Shown here one piece after another: positions 49,463-58,348 of a DNA stretch of 64,000 nucleotides. Positions within the stretch are counted from its first letter, which is position 1. Each line of letters starts with the position of its first letter. Origin of the DNA: Pseudoramibacter alactolyticus (GTDB lineage Bacteria; Bacillota; Clostridia; Eubacteriales; Eubacteriaceae); assembly GCF_050908235.1 (NCBI RefSeq), contig NZ_CP194340.1, one strand, 5' to 3'. A model generated the notes under the pieces. That model did not search any database and was not told the origin of the DNA. It saw only the letters and a list, made by a program, of their open reading frames with translations. Both the position numbers and the translations under genes were made by a program.

Positions 49463-51763
49463 TTACAGAAGCTTTCTCTCGCTAAAATCAGAATTCTCTG
49501 CTGTAAATTTCAGACCAGATTTCAGCGGATTATTATTATAGTAAACATTTACAGTATAAGTTCCAGCTTTGCGCAGCTCTGGCAAGGCAATTGTGAAAGT
49601 TTGTCCATCGGAGGATTCTCCTTCATATTCTTCACTTAAACCGGATATCTGCACACTGAGGTTATCCAATTTTGTCTTAGAAAACACACGGATAACTGCA
49701 TCCTTTTTGCGCCTGCTGAATTTGATATTCTTATCCAAAAGCTGTATTTCAATCTCATCTGGCGAATAAACGATTTCGATGATCGGAACTACGACCTCTT
49801 CAAGAGTTGCCCCTCCGTGTACTTCGACGTTCGCTTTCCGGCCTCCCTTAAACCTGTCATAATTGGCGAGAACCCAGTAACCGTTCTCCTCTATCGCGCA
49901 GGACGGCTTTTCATCTATCTCACTGACCGGACAGCATCGACCAGAATGCTCTGCATTTGATTCAGAGCCCCACTTATTTTCCTTTTTGCTTAGCACAGAT
50001 AATCTGCTTGCTCCATGATCAGATATCATAACTGCTCGCTTGTATGTGCCATTCATCAGCTTTGTCGCTATTTTTTCAATTGTTTTGCTGATGATATCGA
50101 GCTCGCTTGAAATGTATGTTGGAAGCTCGTTATTTGTAAAATCAAATTCTTCCTCGCCATGATGCTTCAGGTCATCAAGACTTTTTATACCGTTTTTGTC
50201 TGGCACAAAAGCTGCACCGCCTTCAATAAACGCATCAACAAATTCCTTATTGAATGACGTTATAGAAGGGAGTTCGCAATGACACAGGGTGGCATATGCC
50301 ATCAGCCTTCTCAACCGGCACTGATCCATAATGTAGCTAAGATACTCTACTCCCATTGCATCCATGAAGTATACGACTGTACCGTTTTTCTCAATCGCAT
50401 CTAACTTCGCACTGCGTGCCGGAAGCAGCAGGTTGAATTCTCGTTTTTCTGCCTGTTCATCCACAATTTGCAGAAAATCAGGAAACACCTTATTGACAAC
50501 CTTCTGATATTTATACTCCTGAAAGTAAGAATCCAGAAGGGAAATCTTAAATCGATAAGGCTGTAGGTATGCATACAGAGCCGGATACACATGCTCAAGG
50601 ATTTTTATTACTTTGCTGCGCCCTATTTTTTCAGAATATGTGGCGAGGTTTTCAAATATGAGATCTTGCTCACTCTTCGATGCATCTGTGAGGTAATATA
50701 GAGCATTTTCCCCCTTGCTTTTGACCATGGCGCAGTAATCAGCAACTTCAGAATCCGGATTACCTAATGAACGAATGATATTTTTTCTCTCGTCATAGTG
50801 TTTCCAGAAATCCTTATCATCCTGAGAAAGATGAAGAAGACTTCTGAATACGCCTCTAATAAGAAGAGTACTGCTATCTGCTATTTTCGTTGCCTCACTC
50901 AAGCACCAGCTGTTTTTTGCTCCGTAAAGTTTAAGGGCTATGAAATAGAGCCACTTTTTTCTCGAATCAAATGAAGTCCAACTCCCAACGGCAATCTCAA
51001 GATTCGTAGTGGTTCCAAATACATCAACGATGTATTTTATCCAAGATCCATATTGCGAAATTTTAGAAAGTGCAAAGTCCCAGTCTTGCTCAGTCCCGTA
51101 TTCTTCCCTCAACTGTCCGGTTGAAACATCCATGCCGCACAAGACTTCAAACGAATTACTGAGTTCCTTAATGGTATATAGCGAAATGGGGTACGATGAC
51201 CTATGCTTTCCTGTATGCACGAAAAGCTTCGATGCCGTGCTATGTTCTACTGAAAACGCAATATTTTGAACACCTTCGACAACGGTTTCTCCCACTGTGG
51301 CAGGCATATCCTGTGTGGAAAACGTTAGCTGCGGAAGTTCCTGCTTTTGTCCGTCAACCATATAAACGAATTGTGAATATCTCTGCTCGATCTTTACCAG
51401 GTATTTTTCGCACTGATAGCATACTATGACCAAATGAAGTCCAGTCAGTGACATTCCAATCATCCGATTTATAAATCCCTGAAGTTTCTGTTCTCCGAGA
51501 AGCCTAAAGTAACTGGTTGTACCAGTGAGGAACACAGATCCTTGCTTCCTTCCCAGATAGTTATAAAGTTCGTCTTCAGAAAGATTTTCATCCGCCATAG
51601 AAAAATCCGAAGCATCTTTGAAAACATTTTCTCCTACGGAAAAATGGCTACAGATTGTATCCATATCTTCAGGATTGTTCACATTGACAAAACGCGGATG
51701 ACTGTCACTGCGCTGAAGATATTTTCCGATCCGCTTTATCACATCTTCTCTTCTAAGGCCCAT
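49463..51763 (-). CDS. pglZ: BREX phosphatase-family protein PglZ
   Basis: 766 residues. The PglZ domain of the alkaline-phosphatase fold shows VVYFMDAMGVEYLSYI (metal-binding Asp, ~461) and AVMISDHGASRLSVL (~580) near the two metal sites, with HGGATLEEVVVPIIEI following. The N-terminal half is helical, and the C-terminal end has a beta-sandwich (IRVFSKTKLDNLSVQISGLS). It is the hallmark protein of all BREX types. ATG follows AAGGAGG; gaps to its neighbours are 13-14 bases. Confidence 0.92.
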   Translation of the reverse strand: MGLRREDVIKRIGKYLQRSDSHPRFVNVNNPEDMDTICSHFSVGENVFKDASDFSMADENLSEDELYNYLGRKQGSVFLTGTTSYFRLLGEQKLQGFINRMIGMSLTGLHLVIVCYQCEKYLVKIEQRYSQFVYMVDGQKQELPQLTFSTQDMPATVGETVVEGVQNIAFSVEHSTASKLFVHTGKHRSSYPISLYTIKELSNSFEVLCGMDVSTGQLREEYGTEQDWDFALSKISQYGSWIKYIVDVFGTTTNLEIAVGSWTSFDSRKKWLYFIALKLYGAKNSWCLSEATKIADSSTLLIRGVFRSLLHLSQDDKDFWKHYDERKNIIRSLGNPDSEVADYCAMVKSKGENALYYLTDASKSEQDLIFENLATYSEKIGRSKVIKILEHVYPALYAYLQPYRFKISLLDSYFQEYKYQKVVNKVFPDFLQIVDEQAEKREFNLLLPARSAKLDAIEKNGTVVYFMDAMGVEYLSYIMDQCRLRRLMAYATLCHCELPSITSFNKEFVDAFIEGGAAFVPDKNGIKSLDDLKHHGEEEFDFTNNELPTYISSELDIISKTIEKIATKLMNGTYKRAVMISDHGASRLSVLSKKENKWGSESNAEHSGRCCPVSEIDEKPSCAIEENGYWVLANYDRFKGGRKANVEVHGGATLEEVVVPIIEIVYSPDEIEIQLLDKNIKFSRRKKDAVIRVFSKTKLDNLSVQISGLSEEYEGESSDGQTFTIALPELRKAGTYTVNVYYNNNPLKSGLKFTAENSDFSERKLL

Positions 51764-51776
51764 ATTACGTGCCTCC

Positions 51777-54700
51777 TTACTTTCCCTTTATTATCTCCAT
51801 GCCAACGACCATGTTGTCCTTGATAAGACGTTTAAGATATTGTTTCACATCAGCTACGTCCATGCTGTCGATTTTCTCCAGTGCCTTATCGCAACCGGTT
51901 TCGTTGTATTTATATTCAGCCATTTCTTTGAGTTTTTTATCAACCTCAGGAAGGCCAAACCAATCATACGGTTCCGAGCCCATTACTTTCATCAGATGAT
52001 TACGCACTTCATCCAAATCATCAAGCATGACGCTGTAAGACTTCACGACATTTTCTCTAAATGCTTTGTCTCTTTCATCCTGACTGGACAGTCTATCAAA
52101 GAAATCCGCTCTCTCAAGAAACTCGATTGCTTTATCTATTGATGCTGTGTCAGGCTGTTTTCTATTTAACGTTCCGAATGCTGATCTGGCCGTTGCCACG
52201 TCCTTATCAGAAATCATACACAGGATAGGTGTCCGGTATTTCTTCGACCACTGTCTCGGATTTTCCGTCTGTGTTTTCTCACGCCACATCTCTTTCAATT
52301 TTGTAGCACTCTGCTCACTTATGTATTTATCGACTGCTGCCTGAACAGCAGCCTGATAGTCCGATTTTTCAGAGGTGAACAGGTTATTCTGAAGCAGCTT
52401 GAATATCTCACGGGCCTCTTCTTCACTAAAACGTCCAACTATATAAGCACAAGCCTTTCGGAACAGATCTGTCTGGTTGTTATAAAAGCGAATGAACGCC
52501 TCACCATTTGCACTAATCTGTTCAAGGAACTTCTCCCTCCTTGAATCAAGCAAAACGCCAGACTTCTTGATGTCGTAGAGCATCTCCATGAGCTCCGACA
52601 GGTCTTCCCAATAATTCTTCGCATACAGATAGGAAATACGGATCATGCCGCATTTATCCGTCCACTCCCGAATTGCGCCGTCAAATGATATATTTTTTGG
52701 CAGTATCTTATTGCTCTGTACGACGATTTTATACTCCAGAATAACTTCATCGATCTTCTGATTCGCAGTATCTGTATTCCAGACCCAGTTTGCTGCATCC
52801 GCATCAAATTTCTTTTTCAGCCGATTAATAAACTGTCCGCCGTCTCCGACTTCATTCGCAAGCTGAGGAAGAATTCCTCTTTCATACTGATTCAGATACG
52901 CCTTCATCCCGTCGGAGCATTTGTCCTTTGTGACAAGAGCAGAAAGGTCGTCAATCGCTTCCGGATTTTCAATGCAAAGTTTACCTATGGATATAGCAAT
53001 ATCACTGTCGGTCTTTGACGCGCCGAAATTATTGTTATTGGCAATACCGCTGTAATAATCAATCAGTTCCGAAACAGCCTCTTTACTGGATTTCAACTCG
53101 GCATCTTTAAGCACATATTTAAGAACCCAAACAGGGAAGGACAAGTCCTTCATTTTCTGGCGGATACGTTTTCTGGTCTGTTCCACCGAGTTACAAAGAT
53201 TGATCGGGATACCAAAAACCTTTGAAGAGGCCTCATTGAATGCTTTTTCTTCTGCTGTTGTCGTTACAATATATTTATCTTTGTAGCGCGGGATAGGATT
53301 CACCTGATGCTTAATGATCTCCGATACCATCTCTTTGAGCTTGGTCACATTTAGGACATCATTAACGGTTCCGTCGCTATAATTGTAGGTTCCGTCCGTA
53401 TATTCCTTCAGGAGAAATCCAATAACGAATGCTGTCAGATTACACGGCATGAAGCCGTAGCTTCCATTTTTATCCTGTAGGAAATCATAAATCTGAGCGA
53501 TAGATATCCTGTCACCAGAAGTAAAAGCATCCTGAATCACCTTGTCGACTTCGATCTTGATTTTTGAAATTGGAAGATATGGAGCTGACTTCCAGTATTC
53601 AGGAACTTTCCATGCTTTCTTTCCAATGTAGTTTTCCAACTTTGTCTGCTCGTTTCTGGAGCGGAACTGCCCCTGAGTAATCTCCTCAGCACCATACTGC
53701 ACGCCTGCTGGAAGCGAGGTGGATTGCCACATCGTATCATTCACCGATCCATCTGTTTCAAGTCCTTCGCTATAGTGTTTGCGGTCGATTGTAAAAAGAT
53801 ACTCATAAAGCTGGTCGATCGTAGCCGCGCGTTCTCCGTCCGGTTTATCCTGTGAATAAACAATGAATTCACCAGCCGCAATCTTTCCGCGCCATTTCTT
53901 CAGTGCTTCCTTTGCATTAGCGTCATACTGGGCAGCAAGACCGCGATCCTGCTTTAAGTTCACAACAGAATTTGCCATCGCATCAGCGTACTGCTCCAGA
54001 AGATCATTCCCAAGCGGTGTAATGGACGCATCAATAAAGACGATGTGATAACTTCCATCAGCAATGGCCTCTTTGATCGCTTTCCCGATCTGCACGCTCT
54101 CCGCGTCATCTCTTGCAAATGTTGTAACTGCCATGAGCTTATTACCGAGAGAATCCTCCTGCCCACGCAACTGGTTAATGGTCGATTTGAAATCACTGTA
54201 TGAAACATACTTCATCACATAGCGCAAACGAAGTGCTCCCGTTAAAGAAATAGCCGACTGCATGTCCGCCTCCTGTAAAAGCGTGGAGGTAGGCTTCTTT
54301 TTCTGTTCTTCTTTCTGTTTATCAATCTCAACAACATTACCGGAATTAATTAAAGCTGAATACTGTGTTCTACCGCCCGGCATCGGCTTCTTGTAAAGAA
54401 TGTCCGGAACCATGCTGTCAGCTATGCGTACAGGCTCATCGTTTTCGAGATCAGAGCCCTCAAATGCGTTATTCAGGTTCCTCTCATTCGGAATAAAAAG
54501 CTCGACTGAATCTCCAGCACGCTGAGATATAGCCTGCAAAAGCAAGACTGTCTTCAAAACACGCTGCCGTTCCGTATCAAGATTCTTGTTCGCTGCAAAC
54601 GCATAGCAATCAAGGATTGCTCTGATATCTGACGCGAGATATTCTTTTCCCTTCTCATAGAAGAAATCCCATAGCATGTCTATTGTCAAAAGCGGATTCG

Positions 54701-56006
54701 CATCATACGGGCCACGATTGTTTATAAACCACTGGAATCCCTTAATTTCATCACCTCTGTCATTCTTGATAAAATCAAACATACTCCGCTGATTGGAGTC
54801 AAACGCGGAAGAAATGTGTTTAAGAAGCAAAGCTGCATATGGATGAATCGGCAGAATCTTCTTAAGCTCCGTGTCTGTGATCTTTGCTTTCTCTTTCACC
54901 AGCTGCCTGGAATCGTGCGTTCGGTCATACAGCTCGTCACGTGTCTCCTGCCAATCCTGTTGCACAACAGGATCATCATTTTCTTCCATGGCGTCTCCCA
55001 TCAGACGGAACGCCATGTTTTCCGGAAGCTCAATATTACAGATCGGCTGTACAAAGCGGCTCATCAGACGCTTCCAATCCTTATCCGACTCTGGGAACAT
55101 ATGCATCACGTTATGTGTAACAATCATCAGATAAAACGGCTTGTCACCACTGAAATCTGCGATTTCCTGAAAGCCAGTCATGGCACGCATATTGTTACGA
55201 AAATAATCAGTGAACTCATCCCAAATGAACACGATGGCCTTGAAGTTATTTCTCTTGATGACCTCCTCGATCCATTTGAGCAGAGAAGTCGTTGTAAGCG
55301 TCAGCGCAGAAAAATGCTGTTCTCCGGCGACCTTCATTATTTTTCCCATTAAAGTCTGAAGAGCCTCACCCTTTGAGGGCTGCTCCATTGCTTGTTCGCT
55401 GTATGTATTAAGTTTTTCAATAATGGCATCTACATCATTTCCGGCAAAGAGCTCCTTGTATTTTTCATTGATCAGTGCGTTGAAATAATTTTTATTGATG
55501 GAATCGGAAAGCCATGCAACAGCAGAATCTTTCAGTGCACCCTCACCGTGATCCTCGATACCTGCATTTTTTAACGCAGCTACAATGCTCTGCTGGATAG
55601 CGAAAACAAGGTCGTCATCTCCGTAGATGTTCGAAGAACCATACCGATGTACAGTCAGGATTTTCTGCTCCCCGCTCTTAATCTGCTGGAACTTATTGTA
55701 AAGATCCGTGCTGAGTTCGTCGTTGTACTTTTCAAAATATGCTTTTGTATCTTCATCAGAGGCATCAAGCAGCTTTTTCAGCGTCAGCACGGCGTGAGAC
55801 TTACCTGTACCATATGCGCCCTCTACCCAGATAGAAAGCTTCTGTTTCCGGGAAATCACACTTATCGTGTCCTTCACGAGCTTAACGAAAGTCTCATGTG
55901 GATAGAATTTTTTCCAGAGGTCAGGATGACTTTCTATTTCCGCTTCATTGATCTGTGCCAGATATTCAGGATCAATGTCAAAATAATCGCGGTACTTGTC
56001 TAACAT
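51777..56006 (-). CDS. brxC: BREX ATPase BrxC/PglY
   Basis: 1409 residues. Walker A GAYGTGKS at 63-70; Walker B VFIWDEFTDYF near 260; sensor region MIVTHNVMH. Long helical C-terminal part. Large P-loop ATPase common to BREX systems, thought to bind DNA and recruit the modification module. ATG follows AAGGAGG. It lies 12 bases downstream of the split-off C-terminal piece of BrxP. Confidence 0.92.
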   Translation of the reverse strand: MLDKYRDYFDIDPEYLAQINEAEIESHPDLWKKFYPHETFVKLVKDTISVISRKQKLSIWVEGAYGTGKSHAVLTLKKLLDASDEDTKAYFEKYNDELSTDLYNKFQQIKSGEQKILTVHRYGSSNIYGDDDLVFAIQQSIVAALKNAGIEDHGEGALKDSAVAWLSDSINKNYFNALINEKYKELFAGNDVDAIIEKLNTYSEQAMEQPSKGEALQTLMGKIMKVAGEQHFSALTLTTTSLLKWIEEVIKRNNFKAIVFIWDEFTDYFRNNMRAMTGFQEIADFSGDKPFYLMIVTHNVMHMFPESDKDWKRLMSRFVQPICNIELPENMAFRLMGDAMEENDDPVVQQDWQETRDELYDRTHDSRQLVKEKAKITDTELKKILPIHPYAALLLKHISSAFDSNQRSMFDFIKNDRGDEIKGFQWFINNRGPYDANPLLTIDMLWDFFYEKGKEYLASDIRAILDCYAFAANKNLDTERQRVLKTVLLLQAISQRAGDSVELFIPNERNLNNAFEGSDLENDEPVRIADSMVPDILYKKPMPGGRTQYSALINSGNVVEIDKQKEEQKKKPTSTLLQEADMQSAISLTGALRLRYVMKYVSYSDFKSTINQLRGQEDSLGNKLMAVTTFARDDAESVQIGKAIKEAIADGSYHIVFIDASITPLGNDLLEQYADAMANSVVNLKQDRGLAAQYDANAKEALKKWRGKIAAGEFIVYSQDKPDGERAATIDQLYEYLFTIDRKHYSEGLETDGSVNDTMWQSTSLPAGVQYGAEEITQGQFRSRNEQTKLENYIGKKAWKVPEYWKSAPYLPISKIKIEVDKVIQDAFTSGDRISIAQIYDFLQDKNGSYGFMPCNLTAFVIGFLLKEYTDGTYNYSDGTVNDVLNVTKLKEMVSEIIKHQVNPIPRYKDKYIVTTTAEEKAFNEASSKVFGIPINLCNSVEQTRKRIRQKMKDLSFPVWVLKYVLKDAELKSSKEAVSELIDYYSGIANNNNFGASKTDSDIAISIGKLCIENPEAIDDLSALVTKDKCSDGMKAYLNQYERGILPQLANEVGDGGQFINRLKKKFDADAANWVWNTDTANQKIDEVILEYKIVVQSNKILPKNISFDGAIREWTDKCGMIRISYLYAKNYWEDLSELMEMLYDIKKSGVLLDSRREKFLEQISANGEAFIRFYNNQTDLFRKACAYIVGRFSEEEAREIFKLLQNNLFTSEKSDYQAAVQAAVDKYISEQSATKLKEMWREKTQTENPRQWSKKYRTPILCMISDKDVATARSAFGTLNRKQPDTASIDKAIEFLERADFFDRLSSQDERDKAFRENVVKSYSVMLDDLDEVRNHLMKVMGSEPYDWFGLPEVDKKLKEMAEYKYNETGCDKALEKIDSMDVADVKQYLKRLIKDNMVVGMEIIKGK

Positions 56007-56018
56007 GGCTATGCCTCC

Positions 56019-56504
56019 TTAAAAAAGTGTCAACACGTCCTGCGAGGTCTTCTCGCTGCGGAGTGTAATATTATCAAGATCAAGCGTAAACGACGCATTT
56101 ATGAATTCCGGATAGTTTACGGAAAGTCCGGTCAGGAGTTTCTCCATCTGGTCTCGATCGATCCCGAAGATTTCCGTCGGGCTCACACCATCACTGTCAA
56201 TCTCGTGATTCAGAAGCCTCCCCAGTGTAAACTGGTAATAACCGCCACAGCCTTCTGCAAATTTATACAGCGAATAAAGGATGACACGGGGATCTGGATT
56301 CTGCCAAGGTGTACGAGTTATTGAAATAACATGCCTCTTTTCTTTATCGGAATGCCCCATGCCAACTTCATTAAACGGAAGCTCTACAAATCTTCCGAAT
56401 GAGCTCCAGATATCATTAACCCAGCTTTCTTTTGCTCCATCATTGACTAAGAGTGATAATGCATATTCCTTGTTGTATGTCTCAAACATATTCAACCGTT
56501 TCAC
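56019..56504 (-). CDS. Split-off C-terminal part of BrxP (DUF4007-like end)
   Basis: 161 residues read from a GTG at 56504. It is exactly in phase with brxP, separated by the TAG at 56508-56510 and one Tyr codon. Its end (DPRVILYSLYKFAEGCGGYY, FGIDRDQMEKLLTGLS, FTLDLDNITLRSEK) looks like the C-terminal part of DUF4007 domains found in DndC-associated proteins. No ribosome site precedes the GTG or the ATG five codons later. It is best read as the last fifth of one BrxP protein cut by an amber codon; translation by coupling or readthrough is possible. Confidence 0.75.
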   Translation of the reverse strand: MKRLNMFETYNKEYALSLLVNDGAKESWVNDIWSSFGRFVELPFNEVGMGHSDKEKRHVISITRTPWQNPDPRVILYSLYKFAEGCGGYYQFTLGRLLNHEIDSDGVSPTEIFGIDRDQMEKLLTGLSVNYPEFINASFTLDLDNITLRSEKTSQDVLTLF

Positions 56505-56507
56505 ATA

Positions 56508-58340
56508 CTAGTTGATTTGCGGAGTATATGAAAGATTTACCAGCATGATTCCCCAGCTCGAGAGATTATCAAGACTGATCTTGTCTATCACTTCAGCTGT
56601 ATGGCTAAACCCACTCTCATCCAACAATTCAGCATCTCTAAGAAAACGCTTAAAAAAGCTATACATCTGAGAGCCAAGGGAATGCTTCTGATCGAAATCG
56701 TTTTTGTAATTAAAATACTGCGTAAACCACTCCATTTTAGGCGCATGGTGCGAGTAGCAATTTAAGCTCTTATTTGCTGACATAATCAGTCCTCCTTTTG
56801 GCATTTCCAACGATTTATATATCAAACATCCTTTATCGACTTTATGACATTCTGAGCAATGGATGCATCTATCACTTATGCTTACTTGACCATTTTTCAT
56901 AGAAATACAACCATTATGGCAGTCCGCTTCACATTCACGGCAGTTGATACAGCAAGCAGCCTTACGAAATACATTTTTCAGCAGTTTTACGAACAGAGGG
57001 TCTGATTTTGCAAGTTCCTCATCTATGAATACTCTATAACCTCTCTCTGTCTCTGTAAGTACAAACTGATGCTCTTTGCTGCGGAACAGAATCGTATAGG
57101 GTGAAGAATCATTAAGCAAAACACCGACCGTTTTTATCCATTCTTTCCAATCAGTTCTTGGTGAATCAATGGTAAGAATTTGTTTTCCGCGAGTTTTAGA
57201 TTCTGAATATCCAATTTCAATTGGTAAATCTCTCCCGTTCTTGCGAGCCTTCCACCCTCCATTTTCAACGAACTTTTTTAGTGCTTCGTCGGTCGTAAAG
57301 CCTTTCTGGTACATTTTTTCAATTATCCGAATGAACTTATCAAATTCTTCAGGATACCAAGCATGGCTCATAAAGTCATTTCGCTCAGCTGCCCTTGGAC
57401 ACACCAGACACCCGGCTCTTCTATGTCCCTTTTTATAAGCTTCATTCAACAGCAGATTCTCAGAATAGATGTACAGATATAATTCAGCTGAATTCCATTC
57501 CAATATAGGATTACAACTATATTGACCTTTATGCTTTTCGCCGAGACTAATATAGTCATATTCACTTCTGGCCAAGCTTTCACTGGCACGTATACCAATA
57601 AAAGCCATCCCTGTGAAATCTGATTTTCCAGTCTGATTCCGTAATGCAAGCACTTGTGGCGCTGTCTTATGAACGCTGCAACACCACCTCGTCACTGTGG
57701 CAGGAGGCCCAAACATTGACCATGTATATTCAGGATCGTATTCAGATTTTGCTTGGATAAAATCTATATCTTGCTCAGCGCAGTATTCCTTTACCTTTTT
57801 CACAACATCGTAGGTGTCCGGAAATTCCATACCCGTATCCCCAAATAACACCTTAAAGGCATTGTGCGGAAGTGCTCTCTGAACAATATCTAATGTTACG
57901 ATGCTATCTTTACCTCCTGAGAATGCAACATAAAACACGTCGGCTTTATTCTTATATTTTCGATAAGTGTTATACGCTTCTTTAATAGTATCCTGAGCCA
58001 ACCCCTCAAGTATCCCTCTGTTCTTCTCCACCATCGCAGGGATATCAATAAATCGAAGTGGTTCTCCGTTCGGTTCAGGTTCTTCAAGAATAGAAATTTC
58101 CGGCGCAGTATAGCATGATCCTCCTTTTGTCTGTGCGACTTTCCGGCCTCGATAATAATAATTATTTGCCTCAGCCCACATATAAGGATAAGCATCGTTC
58201 TTGGCATAATTCCAGTAACGATCAAATCCGAGTATGTCCAGCTCTTTATAGTAAACAGGACGTGGCTCTTTGCTGAAGGCCAGCGGTGAGCTGGTCAGCA
58301 GCAAGCCTCCTGTCTGTTCATCGTAAGTGTATGCGTACAT
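56508..58340 (-). CDS. brxP: BREX type 4 PAPS-reductase-like protein BrxP
   Basis: 610 residues to an in-frame TAG. PP-loop ATP-pyrophosphatase motif SGGKDS at 141-146 in VAFSGGKDSIVTLDIVQ; FGDTGMEFPDTYDVVKKVKE, TRWCCSVHKT and CLVCPRAAERND are PAPS-reductase/DndC-like. A ferredoxin-type Cys cluster (CCINCRECEADCHNGC, then CIHCSECHKVDKGC) at about 460-510 should hold 4Fe-4S clusters. The C-terminal ~90 residues begin a domain that continues after the stop in the same frame. By analogy with DndC/SspD it would adenylate DNA phosphate for sulfur insertion. ATG with AAAGGA. Confidence 0.9.
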   Translation of the reverse strand: MYAYTYDEQTGGLLLTSSPLAFSKEPRPVYYKELDILGFDRYWNYAKNDAYPYMWAEANNYYYRGRKVAQTKGGSCYTAPEISILEEPEPNGEPLRFIDIPAMVEKNRGILEGLAQDTIKEAYNTYRKYKNKADVFYVAFSGGKDSIVTLDIVQRALPHNAFKVLFGDTGMEFPDTYDVVKKVKEYCAEQDIDFIQAKSEYDPEYTWSMFGPPATVTRWCCSVHKTAPQVLALRNQTGKSDFTGMAFIGIRASESLARSEYDYISLGEKHKGQYSCNPILEWNSAELYLYIYSENLLLNEAYKKGHRRAGCLVCPRAAERNDFMSHAWYPEEFDKFIRIIEKMYQKGFTTDEALKKFVENGGWKARKNGRDLPIEIGYSESKTRGKQILTIDSPRTDWKEWIKTVGVLLNDSSPYTILFRSKEHQFVLTETERGYRVFIDEELAKSDPLFVKLLKNVFRKAACCINCRECEADCHNGCISMKNGQVSISDRCIHCSECHKVDKGCLIYKSLEMPKGGLIMSANKSLNCYSHHAPKMEWFTQYFNYKNDFDQKHSLGSQMYSFFKRFLRDAELLDESGFSHTAEVIDKISLDNLSSWGIMLVNLSYTPQIN

Positions 58341-58348
58341 GGCGTCTA

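Noticed and set aside
56508..56510. Pyrrolysine at the brxP TAG
   Set aside because: TAG is a routine stop here (for example genes ending at 9933, 14383, 22855 and 23565) and no pyl genes are visible; a mutated Trp codon is simpler.
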